DNA from: Gautieria morchelliformis
Lineage: Eukaryota > Basidiomycota > Agaricomycetes > Gomphales > Gomphaceae
Reading direction: 5' to 3'
NCBI GenBank assembly: GCA_015179125.1
Contig: WHVA01000192.1
Coordinates: forward strand, 124,001-188,000
Length of the DNA stretch: 64,000 bases
Below the pieces are notes generated by a model. The model searched no databases. It was not told where the DNA came from and saw only the letters and a program-made list of their open reading frames with translations. Below are positions 31,516 through 42,748 of the stretch, piece after piece. Position 1 is the first letter of the stretch, and each line of letters begins with the position of its first letter. Both the position numbers and the translations under genes were made by a program.

Positions 31516-33684
31516 AAATCGGCCTTCACTACGGCTCCCATACTCGGTTTCTGGATTCCTGATGCCCAACTTGTACTCGAAACCAACGCTTCCGACTACG
31601 CGCTAGCCGCCATTCTTTCCATCATTTCCCCCGACGACGGAGAAATTCATCCGATCGCCTTTCATTCCCGCACCTTTTCTGCCCCGGAACTTAACTACGA
31701 CGTCCACGATAAGGAACTACTTGCGATTTTCGAAGCCTTCAAAATCTGGAGACACTACCTCGAAGGTCCAACTTGTCCGATCGACGTTGTAACGGATCAT
31801 AAGAACCTTGAGTATTTCGCAACTACTAAGATTTTGACTCGCCATCAAGTCCGCTGGTCTGAATATCTCTCACAGTTCAACATGGTGATCCGTTTCCGCC
31901 CCAGAAAGCTCGGAGCAAAACCCGACACACTCACTAGATGTTGGGACATCTACCCAAAAGAGGGAAGTAGCGACTATGCCAGGGTTAATCCGCACAACTT
32001 CCACCCAGTATTCTCGACTGAGCAGCTGGCATCTTCCCTGCATGCCACAGCATTGCAGTTTCCGCTACTCCGCGCCTCGATTATTATGGACACCGAGTCT
32101 CTCCATTCCGACATCCGTTCCGCACTTCGTTCTGATCCCATCTCCGCAGCCCACCTCGATGACCCAACCAGTCCTGGATGGTCCCTCAATTCCGACGGAT
32201 TTCTCCGGTACAAGTCCCGGATTTACGTTCCGGATACCAATGATCTACGACTTCGCGTACTCCAGCAAAGCCACGATCATCCGCTCTCAGGACACCAAGG
32301 CCAGAACAAAACCCTCAACATAATCCGATGTACCTACACTTGGCCCCTTCTCCGCACGATGGTCCAAGACTACTGCAAGTCATGCACCACCTGTATGTGA
32401 GCCAAGCCCCAACGTCACAAACCCTACGGCCTCCTGAAGCAACTTCCGATCCCGGAACAACCGTGGAATTCGATATCCATGGATTTCATTGAGAAACTTC
32501 CTAAGTCATCTGGCTATGATACCATTCTAGTGATCGTTGACCGCCTCACAAAGCAGTCCATCTTTATTCCGACCTACGACACCATCACTTCCGCCCAGCT
32601 CGCACAGCTCTTCGTGCTCCACGTCTTTTCCAAACACGGAATCCCTTCCCATGTGACTTCCAACCATGGATCAGAATTCGTGTCCTCCTTTTTCCGCACA
32701 CTCGGCAAGGCTCTTGACATGAAACTCCACTTCACTTCTGGTTATCATCCCGAAGGAGACGGACAAACGGAACGTACTAACCAGACCCTTGAGCAGTATC
32801 TCTGCGTCTATTGCAACTACCAACACAGCAACTGGTCCGACCTCCTTCCCCTTGCAGAATTTGCTTACAACAATGCGCCTTCCGCCACCACCGGAATTTC
32901 ACCCTTTTACGCCAACAAGGGCTACCACCCGAATCTCGCCATCCACCCTGAACGCGACCTCGCCTCTGCAAGAGCCTGAGATTTTGTTGTGGAACTCGAC
33001 GACCTTCACCAACACCTCCGAGAGAACATCTCCGCTGCACAAAATAGATACCAAACTTCCGCCGATCGGAAGCGACTTCCGCAACCAGCATTCGAGATAG
33101 GCGACAAAGCCTTTGTCAAAGCTGAAAACTTCCGCACCACTCGCCCCTCGAAGAAGCTCTCTGAAAAATACCTTGGCCCTTACGAGATCATCGCTAAGGC
33201 CGGCAGTCGTTCTTTCACTCTCAGACTTCCTGACAATATGTGCGCAGTACATCCGGTATTCCATGTCTCCATGCTTGAGCCTGCAGTTCTGAATACAATT
33301 CCGAATCGAGATCAACCTCCGCCTCCGCCAGTCATCATCAACGGAGAACCTGAATATGAGATCTCAGAAATTCTCAACTCCAAGCTCGACAGACGATACC
33401 ACTGCCAACTCCAGTACCTAGTCAAGTGGGCAGGCTACGAAAACACCGACGAAGAGACGTCCTGGATTTCCGCCACGGAACTAGACCACGCCTCTGACCT
33501 CGTCTCTGATTTTCACAAGTCTTATCCTGATAAGCCTGGCCCCATTTCCGCGCCTTAGTCACTTCCAACCTCATTTCCGATCCCCATTGTTTCTTACAGT
33601 TCTCAAGTCATTGTCAAAATCTGATTAATCTCCAGTATACTATTCCCGACATTTCAAGAAATTATCTACAAGACCCCTCGACCC

Positions 33685-35020
33685 CTACTCCTCCCTCATT
33701 GTTTCCCCCTCGCCTTCGTTCTCCGCTTCCGAACCTTCTTCCGCATGGCCTATCTCCACGTTCGCCAACTCAGTCTCCACCCTCGTTTCTGCCCTTTGGC
33801 TCGTACCCGCTTCCGCCTCGTTCTCCTGCTCCTGCATACGCACCTCCATGCAATCCTGGAGCATGTCGTTCCGCCACCGGAATTCCCGTTTGAATTGCTC
33901 CAAAACCATCGACATGACGGTCATTTGGTTTTGGAACGACAGCAACTGCTGTTCCTGGACCACCGCCATCTCTGCAAGGAGGTTCCAGATCCCATGTTGG
34001 GTTTTCCGGATGCCCCTCAACGAGTCGGCGATGTCGAATAGCGGCAACACCATGGAGAAGCGGTTGAGTACCGCTGTCTCCGAGTTTCCGGTCACCGGAA
34101 ATCCTTCAGCGGCCTTTTTTCCGCTCGTTCCCGGTTTCAACTTGGGGGTTTCAGGCCCCTCGGTCTCGACCCTGCACCTTTTCCTTTCCACCCTCGCAGC
34201 GCAACCGTCCACGACGCAGCGCCTCTTCTTGTCTCGACACTGTTCGCAGGATGTCTCCCGCGGATTCTTGGACCACACGCAATCCAGCCCCTTGGTTTCG
34301 CATGGGTCGCATGGGGCTTTCTCTTCTTCATCATCGTCCCTCATTTTCCGTTTTTTTCGTAGCGGGATTTTCCAGCCCCAACTCCCGCAACTCCAGTATC
34401 CGGGCCATCTTCTCCTTCCGAGCCTCTGGAACTCGTCCGCCCTCCGTTTCCGCTCCGCAACGACATTCGGCATGGGAGCAACTCCCTTCTGCTTCCCCTT
34501 GCTCTCCGGAGGCAGTGTGCTTTCCACAGTACTTTCCGCTTCCGACTCCCCCTCGGATTCTACGACCCTCTGGCAGTTCTTTCCGTGAGCTCCGGAAACA
34601 CCCCACACAACATTTCCGACTCACCAGGGATTTCCCTGCCTTTTCCGCCACGGCCTTGTCCTCCGCAGCTTTTTTGGCCGTGTCCCGTTTCCGCTGTTCC
34701 TCGCGGAGGCGCAACTCCTCCTCGCGGCATTTACGGTCCCATTCTGCTTTCTCCTTCCGCTCCTGGTCCCGACGCTCCTGTTCTTTCCGCTCCTTCTCCC
34801 TGCGCTCCTCTTCCAACCGTTCCTTCTCCTTCTGCACAGCTTCCTCAGCCGCTTGTTTTTCCGCCAGTTCCTTTTGCGCAAGCATATCGTCGAAATGCTT
34901 CTTCATCTCAGCACTGGACATTTTGGAGAAATCAAATGAGGAGTTCATGGTAGCTTGAAACAAGACGTGTTCTGCTTCCCGCCTATCTTTCAAACTCCGA
35001 CGCATTTGTTCACAGTTCAC
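33685..35020 (-). other. Antisense accessory frames of the Ty3 element (Zn2Cys6-like and coiled-coil)
   Basis: Between the chromodomain and the 3' LTR the minus strand holds two overlapping long open frames. The one at 33,685-34,608 (307 residues) has CDPCETKGLDC and, ten residues on, CEQCRDKKRRC. That is the CX2CX6C-CX2CX6C spacing of fungal binuclear zinc clusters, followed by glutamine/leucine-rich helical and acidic C-terminal parts. The one at 34,331-35,020 (229 residues) is an almost continuous Glu/Lys/Arg coiled coil with a Met-rich start (SSAEMKKHFDDML). Whether they were separate genes or parts of one in the living element cannot be told here. An extra antisense gene in this place is not part of the standard gag-pol layout. 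Confidence 0.6.
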
Positions 35021-35067
35021 GTGATCCGACCTGTGGTCTCGCGGGGCTCGACCTTAGAAGGGAGATA

Positions 35068-35726
35068 CTGTTACGACCGTTCATTTCCGACTTCCGACCT
35101 TCAGTTCCGCAACGCTTTCCGCCCCTCCGATATTTCTGACATTCCGCCCATTGTACATTTCCCTTGTTCTTTCGACTCTATTACTCAGACACTCCGGACC
35201 CACTTCATCGTTCATCAAGATCATATATCCGGTCACCCTTGTAGTTCATTGTCAGACATGTTTTCCCAACCCCTTGTCCTTTGCCATTGTTCTACCTTAC
35301 CCTGAACCCCCCTTGTAGTCCCATTGTTCCCAATTAGTTAGTTCCTACGCATTGTCTACTCGACTTCCGCTTCCCCCGGAATTTGCTTAGTACTACCCCA
35401 TTACCTGTTGTCTCAGCTCTTTGTATAAAAGCCTGTCATGTATGTCTGTTATTTATTCTGCAATCAGATAATCACCTTCGATACTTGATTTCCTTCGCTC
35501 CATCTCCTGTTCTTAGCACAGCGAGTCTAGCAAGACCTCAGTCTCTCCGCCTCCCGTCTTCCGCCTCAATTCCGCCTCAAGTTCCGACCAACCTTCAGTT
35601 CAGTACATTCCGACTCCCGACCCATTTCCGAAATACCTAGGACGATAGTTCATTGGGGGCGCAACCTACAAGTTGAAGCCGCTGTCCTTTCCAGTTCCGA
35701 CTTAGCGGAAATCTCGATACGTAACA
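35068..35726 (+). mobile_element. 3' LTR of the Ty3 element
   Basis: Starts TGTTACGACCG and ends CGATACGTAACA (659 bp), preceded by a purine-rich AGAAGGGAGA tract. Contains TGTATAAAAGCC as the likely TATA region. The same LTR family recurs at 36,013, 56,709 and 63,119. Confidence 0.95.
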
Positions 35727-36012
35727 CAACGCGCGCATGGGCTTTCACTAATAGAGAACTGTGCAGTGAGTGGGATCAGGTTGCAGATGAGAATGAACAA
35801 GGGTGACATTACCTCGCCAATACTGCCAGTCGGAACAGGTGGGCACGTTTGTCACGTAACTCCCAAGGTGACGGCGCCAGACGAAACAGAGTGCTTGTCA
35901 TGCATGTAAGAGGGCTGTCACGACACTATGACTAATATTTGGCTGTAAAGTGAGTACAAACATACTTTTGGCCCGTTGTGGCCTACTAGATGCTGCCTGG
36001 GTTCAGGTGCCC

Positions 36013-36686
36013 TGTTACGACCGTGCATTTCCGACTTCCGACCTTCAGTTCCGCAACCTTTCTGCCCCTCTGATAATTCTGACATTCCGCCCCTTGTTCT
36101 ACTCTCTTGTTCTTTCGACTCTATTACTCGGACCCACTGGACCCGCTTCATCGTTCATCAAGACCATATGTCTGGACCTCCTTGTGTTTCGTTGTCAGAT
36201 ATGTTTTCCCAACCCCTTGTTCTTTGCCATTGTTTTACCTTACCCTGAACCCCCCTTGTAGTCCCATTGTTCCCAATTAGTTAGTTCCCACGTATTGTCT
36301 ACCTGACTTCTGCTCCCCCTGGAATTTGCTTAGTACCATCTCATTACCTGTTGTCTCAGCTCTTTGTATAAAAGCCTGTCATGTATGTCTGTTATTCTGC
36401 AATCAGATAATCGCCTTTGATACTTGATTTCCTTTGCTCCATCTCCTGTTCTTAGCACAGCGAGTCTAGCAAGACCTCCGTCTCTCCACCTTCCGCCTTC
36501 CGCCTTCCATCTTCCGCCTTCCGCCTCCGTTCCGACTTAAGTTCCGACCAACCTTTAGTTCAGTACTTTCCAACTTCCAACTCATTTCTGAAATACTTAG
36601 GACGATAGTTCATTGGGGGCGCAACCTACAAGTTGAAGCCGCTGTCCTTTCCAGTTCCGACTTAGCGGAAATCTCGATATGTAACA
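36013..36686 (+). mobile_element. Solo LTR, same Ty3 family
   Basis: 674 bp, TGTTACGACCG...CGATATGTAACA, with the 5-bp target duplication TGCCC on both sides (36,008-36,012 and 36,687-36,691). Confidence 0.95.
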
Positions 36687-36691
36687 TGCCC

Positions 36692-37140
36692 ATGAGCCGC
36701 GGCTTACTGGCTCGGCTCGGGATTGACCTGAGCCAGATGCGCCGATGGCTTACGCCTCGGCTGACGTGGCCTGGGCCGGGCCATGCACATCAGTATACAT
36801 CTATCCACTGTCGGGGCTGAGTGGTCATCAGACTACTTGACACGACCGAGACAACATGCCCTGCCTCAGGTTCTTCGGCATGAATATTTCCTCTCCTGGC
36901 CATGGGGGTGTCCGGTTTGTCTGTGATCCGACTCCAGATTATGTAATCACCTTACGTATAAGAGCTGGTGCATGTTCGTCTTGCTCGTTCACTTTACGTT
37001 GAACATGTTCAGGTTATTCCAAGGCCACCTATGAAGTCATGATGTGAGGACAAATGTCCCAGTCTCCTCGTGATAGTGACAGGCGACAGGGCTGGGAAGG
37101 AACGAGCTGGTGCGTGTTATGGAATGAGCGATCCCAGACC
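36692..37140. other. No gene seen
   Basis: Non-coding DNA between the solo LTR and the tandem duplication. Near 36,700-36,790 it is rich in CTCGGCT and GGCCTGGGCC phrases. No recognised domain. Confidence 0.4.
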
Positions 37141-38590
37141 GATCTGGGTAATTTATGTTGTGGTATACGAAGGTGGACTATAGGTAATGTGTTGTGCAGG
37201 TAGTCCATTGCTGCCAGCACGGATTGATGTGCATAGGGTTCGGAGATGCCCTGGTTTTAGGTTACGTGATGTCACCCCAAACAAACAAAGTGGCGGTGGG
37301 GCCGATGTGGTTTATCATGTTCACAATTTATTTGAACCAGGACGTTGGTCGCATGCGATCAATGGGCATAGGGGATATTCCGCAGTTAGAATCAAATAAC
37401 ACGGCCAAAACCATGGTGACGAAGTGAGTACACCTGCCAGGAAGATGCTATTCCTCGATGAGCTCATCCACTTGAGCGCGAGGGATAGGGATTGCATTTA
37501 TGCATGTGGACATGTGTAAGAACCCGGCCTTTGGCCGGTTACTTACCGGTATAACCTTTCTTCCGAGCCCGAGCCTTGTGATACTCGTGCCCGAGTACTT
37601 ATGATGCTTATCCTGCGCCTGAGCCCGAGCTAGAGCTCATATCCGACCTTGATCCCATGTGCGTATCCCCTTAGTTACTGATTCCGCTCCATCACGCATC
37701 ATTCGTATATTACCTCGCCCTGACCTCGCCCCCCTGACCTCGCCCTGACCTCCCCCTAATATGCTCGCCCCTGACTCGTACCCTCGCTCGTATATAAACC
37801 CCCTTGTATGCATTCCTACTCCTCAGTCTGAAAATCAACTATCATATACTTTGATCCCTAGTTAGTTTCTAAGCCTCGCCTCTTAAGCCAAACCTCGCCT
37901 CTTATTTGTTTGCCTCCGAAGTTGGGACTCGTGCGTAGGGTCGGCGCAGCACATAAGCTGAAGCCTAGTCCCTCTCCGACTTCCCCACCAGAACCTCACC
38001 CCGTAACCTCGGACCTTACCTCGGGTTTCGCCCCCGAGTTCAGTCAACCTTATGAAGGATCGTATCGTAACAACATGGCTGCGACGCCGAAGAAGAGTCA
38101 TGAGCCACAGGCCACTAACACCATAAGTCAACACACCCAAAAAACATCGATCTGGGTGATTTAGGTCATGGGATATGAAGGTGGACTATAGGTGATGTGT
38201 TGTGCAGGTAGTCCATTGCCGCCGGCGCGGATTGACATGCGTAGGGTTTGGAGATGCCCTGGTTTTAGGTTACGTGATGTCACCCCAAACAAACAAAGTG
38301 GTGGTGGGACTGATGTGGTTTATCGTGTTCACAATTTATTTGAACCAGGACGTTGGTCGCATGCGATCAATGGGCATAGGGGATATTCCGCGGTTAGAAT
38401 CAAATAACACGGCCAAAACCATGGTGACGGAGTACACCTGTGAGGAAGATGGCTATTCCTCGACAAGCTCATCCCCTTGAGCATGAGGGATAGGGATTGC
38501 ATTTATGCATGTAGACATGGCTGTGACACCGAAGAAGAGTCATGAGCCATGGGCCACTAACACCATAAGTAAATGCACCCAAAAACCATT
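37141..38590 (+). repeat. Tandem duplication with a hydrophobic exon-like frame
   Basis: A ~440-bp unit occurs twice (about 37,141-37,514 continuing at 38,073-38,150, and about 38,151-38,590). The first copy is split by a solo LTR. Each copy can encode GLMWFI or GPMWFIMFTIYLNQDVGRM, a hydrophobic segment followed by GIGDIP.LESNNTAKTMVT. In copy 1 this frame reaches GTGAGTAC, a possible splice donor. I do not recognise the protein. Both copies may be captured pieces of a membrane-protein gene. Confidence 0.6.
37515..38072. mobile_element. Solo LTR with ACATG target duplication
   Basis: 558 bp from TGTAAGAACCCGG to ATCGTAACA, flanked by ACATG on both sides. Contains CTCGTATATAAACCC, a clear TATA region, and repeated CTGACCTCGCCC phrases. 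Its family is different from the TGTTACGACC LTRs, although the end (CGTAACA) is similar. Confidence 0.9.
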
Positions 38591-38870
38591 GATGTGCTCA
38601 ATGCTCAAGGACACATGCAGAAATTCCTTCAACCGTCCGGACTAAGCGGAAGGGGCCACCCTAGGCAAAAACTCGGCTGGTAGCAGGCACTGGGTGGAAA
38701 GGCACAATACCCCTGGATCACAGGATTGCATTGATGTGCTCAATGCTCAAGGACACATGCAGAAATTCCTTCAACCGTTCCGACTAAGCGGAAGGGGCCA
38801 TCCTAGACAAAAACTCGGCTGGTAGCAGGCACTGGGCGAAAAGGCGCAATACCCCTGGATCACAGGATTG
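38588..38870. repeat. Two-copy tandem repeat, ~140-bp unit
   Basis: CATTGATGTGCTCAATGCTC to GGATCACAGGATTG occurs at 38,588 and 38,728 with about 95% identity by eye. The origin is unknown and no gene is seen. Confidence 0.9.
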
Positions 38871-39905
38871 CGGCCTGCATGCCGGGTCCTCATCACCGCA
38901 TACAGCAGGACCCAGGATGGTAATGTGGATTTGGACACAACCCTGGCTTTAAGCTGTGCTAACACACGACAATATGCTAGAAACTGGACTTGAAGCGGTG
39001 GTAACCACCAATGACATGGTAGAAATGGGACAGAAGAGACACAACCACAGAAATATATGCAATTCACCAAGCAGAGACATGCACACAAGAAGAACAGGGA
39101 AGGGACACCTTCAGAGCACATGTTCTCATTCCTTGCCTAACACCTCGTCACTTGCCGCTTTTCCGGTGTCATCCACTGGTCTCTTGTACAGCTGTCCCTT
39201 CCTTTCCTTGCACGGCTGTCAGGTGCTTCTCAGGGCCCAAAAAATGGGTTTAATTTTTGGCAGGTCCGATGTGGATCCTTTCATTGCCCAGATCATAACG
39301 TTAAGGGAACGGCACATTGTCCCATTCTTTTCTGTGCATTGAGGGCGTGGTCTTCTTACGTTTTCCTTCATGCACATTCGTGACCCATTGTACAGAGAGT
39401 TCACTCGATTTCTGCATGGGTACTTTGTAAAGACCCACTCATTGTTGGGACCGCCTGGCATGTGCCACCCCCTCCGTTTCTGGCTGGGGTGTCCCACTGT
39501 TTGCTGGCGTTTTTTGGACATTCATTCCTCTGCTTACTTGGCTGTATCTTGTACTGTGAATGGTCAGCTTCTGTCCCAGTCCTTTCCTCTCACTTCTGCG
39601 GGTGGTGTCGTTTACAATGCTTTCTGTTTGCTTGCTTTCCTGCCCTGGGTGTCCGTGCGTATCTCAGTCAATGTTCGGTTGCAATGCTTTTCCTTTCCTT
39701 GACTCTTTTCCCGCTGATTTTCAGTACGGGAGGTCTGTGAAGGCCTCGCCAGACCTGCTGCACTGACTGTCCATCCTCTCTGCTGTGTCTTCCTTCCCCT
39801 CGCGGTGTTTTCCATCCATTGCAGTAGTTCCAGGTGAGTCGTTTTTGTGGTTCATGCTGTGGCCTCCGTGTTACCCTTTGCCGGCTTGATCACCCTCCAA
39901 TTTGC
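38871..39905. other. No convincing gene
   Basis: Both strands have short hydrophobic open frames (Leu/Phe/Cys-rich) of the kind found by chance in TC-rich DNA. No domain or splice chain was recognised. Confidence 0.35.
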
Positions 39906-40260
39906 GTATAGGTTCCCATTTTCTTCGCTTCCGTGGCATGTCACTTCCAAACTGTACACTTCCAAACTGTACAGTTGCTTAATTTGCACGCTCGCATCAC
40001 CTGCACATTTCTTGGGGTGAGAAAAGTGGGATAAGGCAAGTCTCTCTCAATGAAAAAGAAATTCCCAATTTAGGTATAGGTTCTCATTTTCTTCGTTTCC
40101 ATGGCATGTCACTTCCAAACTGTACACTTCCAAACTGTACACTTCCAAACTGTACACTTCCAAACTGTACATGTGCTTAACTCGCATGCTCCCACCACCT
40201 GCACATTTCTTGGGGTGAGAAAAGTTCTGAGGCCACGTCTCTCAATGAGAAAGAAATTCT
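39906..40260. repeat. Two-copy repeat containing a 15-bp minisatellite
   Basis: A ~170-bp block (TATAGGTTC.CATTTTCTTCG to GAAAAAGAAATTC) is present twice. Inside it CTTCCAAACTGTACA repeats two times in the first copy and four times in the second. Confidence 0.85.
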
Positions 40261-41339
40261 TTAAGGTCAAATGAAACCTTCATTTCCCTATTTTAAACTC
40301 AGCGGAGATAGAGTCGGGGACTGAGGCGGCAGCCGCCGCTGCTACGATATTTTTAGGCCATGGCGATGTACCGTGTTTTGTGATGTATAGGCCAGATTTA
40401 ACATGGGTGCACTGGGTATCAGAGAGGCGATGCTGGGGACGCTGTGCGGGCACGCGGTGAAGTGAATAGGGCACCAGATAATTGACTATTTGGAGGTTGG
40501 TGATTGGTCAATGACACGTGCCTTAAGTTGGTAAGAGGCATGTGTTATTGCACGGGCACATGATGAGCTGCCATGATGAGCGGACAGGCTAACTGACGAA
40601 AGCTAAAAATATATTAAATTTGAAATAGTGATGTGTGGGAGGTTGTAGGCCAAACGCATCTGCCGAGGTGGTATATGGGGAACTGTGTAGGAACCATCTT
40701 TCTAGTCTAAAAACCTCGAAAAAAGCATTAAAAGGTTTGTGAAAAACCTTTTTCCCATCTTAACCTCAGCCAATACACACAGCTTTGATGGGGAACTGGC
40801 TTTAGAATATTCCTTGAATTTTCTGGCATTTTTTCGCCAATTGTTCTGACCTCCTTGGCTCAAAACTGCCTTATTTTGCTTGACAAAGGTTATGAACCCA
40901 TGAGAGTCCATAACTTTGTCATCGGCGCTCAATTTCAAACTCTGACCGGAGCGATCCTCAAACGCGCTTATTCAGAGCTGCACGTCCTCAAACACCCACA
41001 ACTCCGACACTTTGGCTCTTTCAATCTCAGCTGGTGAGATTGGGAATATCCGGTGCAGCTTACACAAGCCTGTACACTTAAATATAGTTCAAACCCAGCA
41101 GACACATGACTTGCTTCATAGCAACCATGGCTGTGTAAGGCTGTGTGCAAGACTGCCCAATGATATGCAGAGCCAAAACTAGGGTGCCTAATCAAGCAAT
41201 CTTATTGGACGCTGAGCCTCCAAGCTTAGTGCTACAACCCCTGAAATAGGACCCTTGACATCATAGGGCTGTGCAGGGCTATGCAGGGCTATGCAAGGCT
41301 ATGCAGGGCTGTGTAAGGCTATGCTGGGCAGTGCAAATC
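40261..41339. other. No gene seen; short tandem repeat at the right end
   Basis: No domain recognised. At 41,264-41,335 an about 10-bp unit (GGCTATGCAG) repeats roughly seven times, next to the LTR-like sequence that follows. A related GGCTGTACCAGGCTATGC motif lies at the outer end of the inverted copy near 49,000. Confidence 0.5.
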
Positions 41340-42190
41340 AGGGAAGGTGATTGGCTATCTATTCTTAATTTCCTTGCACAAACACACCACAATAGTTACA
41401 AGGGTGTGTTTTAGCTGCGCAAATATTTACTTATGACATCACTCACCTAATAGATAGAAGCTCCCCATTTTACGTAATCCTGTGTAATTTACAATATAAA
41501 AGGAGGCCATTCTGACCCCCTAGGATAATCATCCAATCTAGCAATCTACTGCTTCTATCCTACACGTGACTCATGTGACTTGCATCTTACTAAGCTGCTA
41601 ATCCCAGCTAGGGTTATTCACTTACTTTAGTGTCTAATTCCTTGTTAAGTAGATACTTTTCTGCTTAGCCACCTAGACTAATCCTCCAGGTGTAATTCTA
41701 CAGAGTGAGTCTGTCAATTGATAGTCTTGCCATTCACACTCCAATACCCGAGAGAGTTGATCAGTTGATTTTCCTGGTTAATATCTTTCACAAGTCAATT
41801 CCTGTTACTTGTAAAAGCCGCTTTAGATTCTATTCTTTGCCTCTCATTTTATTGCTGTGCACTGGTAGATTATCAGGGCAGTCCATTTATAAACTCACCT
41901 GCTAAGTACATTCCTTTATATTTTGGAATACGCTTGGACCCCGATAGTGTCCTTGAACCTACAGTCTTTTAGTTTATTGTTCAGTGCTGCTAAGAAACGC
42001 ATTGCCTTCCATCCGTATTAACTTGGGACTAGTTTTTACGCGGATTGCAACCAAGGTACAAATATTAAATTATTTCCGGAGTTGTGCTGCAGCATTGTTT
42101 AATATTCTTCGAGTCTCGTAAACGACACGTTCTGATAGATTGAAGTGTTAGCAATAACACCAAAGTCTTGAAGGGTTCCAAAACAGGAAC
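41340..42190 (+). mobile_element. LTR-like sequence, copy 1
   Basis: Contains TACAATATAAAAGGAGGCC, a good TATA region, and matches the reverse complement of about 48,050-49,010. The match is strongest over 41,930-42,185 (GATAGTGTCCTTGAACCTAC, AACCAAGGTACAAATATTAA, CCGGAGTTGTGCTGC, CCAAAGTCTTGAAGGGTTCC). No coding part remains. It is probably a terminal part of an old retroelement; the family is not determined. Confidence 0.55.
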
Positions 42191-42299
42191 GGGCATGAAA
42201 TTGACATTGATGAGCTGCACACAAAGCCCGTGTATATGAAAAAAAAATTGAAATAGTGACATGTGGGAGGTTGGTTGTATGCCAAACGTGCTGGCAGAG

Positions 42300-42535
42300 G
42301 TGTGCCAACACCAGCAGGCATAGGTAATGATTTGCTAAGAGGGTGTATATGGGGAAGGGGCACACCAGCCGGCATAGGTAATGATTTGCTAACAGGGTGT
42401 ATATGGGGAACGGGCACACCAGCAGGCATAGGTAATGATTTGCTAACAGTGAGTATATGGGGAACAGGCACACCAGCCGGCATAGGTAATGATTTGCTAA
42501 CAGGGTGTATATGGGGAACGGGCATGAAATTGACA
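42300..42535. repeat. 57-bp minisatellite upstream of the CstF-64 gene
   Basis: Four to five copies of a unit with GGCATAGGTAATGATTTGCT followed by AACAGGGTGTATATGGGGAA, each about 57 bp. It is flanked on both sides by ATGAAATTGACATT.GTGAGCTG-type sequence (42,196 and 42,524). It ends about 210 bp before the CstF-64 start codon. Confidence 0.9.
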
Positions 42536-42748
42536 TTGGTGAGCTGGACACAAAGTCCGTGTATATGAAAAGCAGGCTGATAGTGACGTGGAGAGGGACT
42601 GAGTCTGTCCCAAATACAATTGAAATAGAATTGTTTTGCAAGCTCGCCCTGCCAAGTGGCCGCTGCCCAAGGATATAACACTTCGTCACCACATACTCAT
42701 CCGAACAGCCCTTTCCCATAGCCACAAACTCGAGCCTCACAAGTAACG

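Larger units (their letters stand above)
27650..35726 (+). mobile_element. Ty3 (Metaviridae) chromodomain retrotransposon, 5'-incomplete, broken fossil
   Basis: Parts in order: end of gag with a nucleocapsid zinc knuckle (CLFCGKGGQVARDC, near 28,075); protease (LIDSGSTH, near 28,360); reverse transcriptase ([19 protein letters not shown] near 29,160; VYIDDILIY near 30,565); RNase H (about 31,560-31,900); integrase with its HH..CC zinc-binding region (32,270-32,400) and catalytic core (32,480-32,980); chromodomain (YLVKWAGYENTDEETSW, near 33,415); two antisense open frames; a purine-rich tract; and the 3' LTR. The 5' LTR and start of gag are absent. Two foreign solo LTRs are inserted in the RT-RNase H region. 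It is clearly broken, with several further lesions, and belongs to the Tf/sushi-like chromodomain group common in Agaricomycetes. Related LTRs in the window differ by several percent by eye, so it is not one of the youngest insertions. Confidence 0.93.

Noticed and set aside
38588-38870. tRNA-derived SINE
   Set aside because: Only two tandem copies, no A/B box pair that I could place confidently and no 3' tail.
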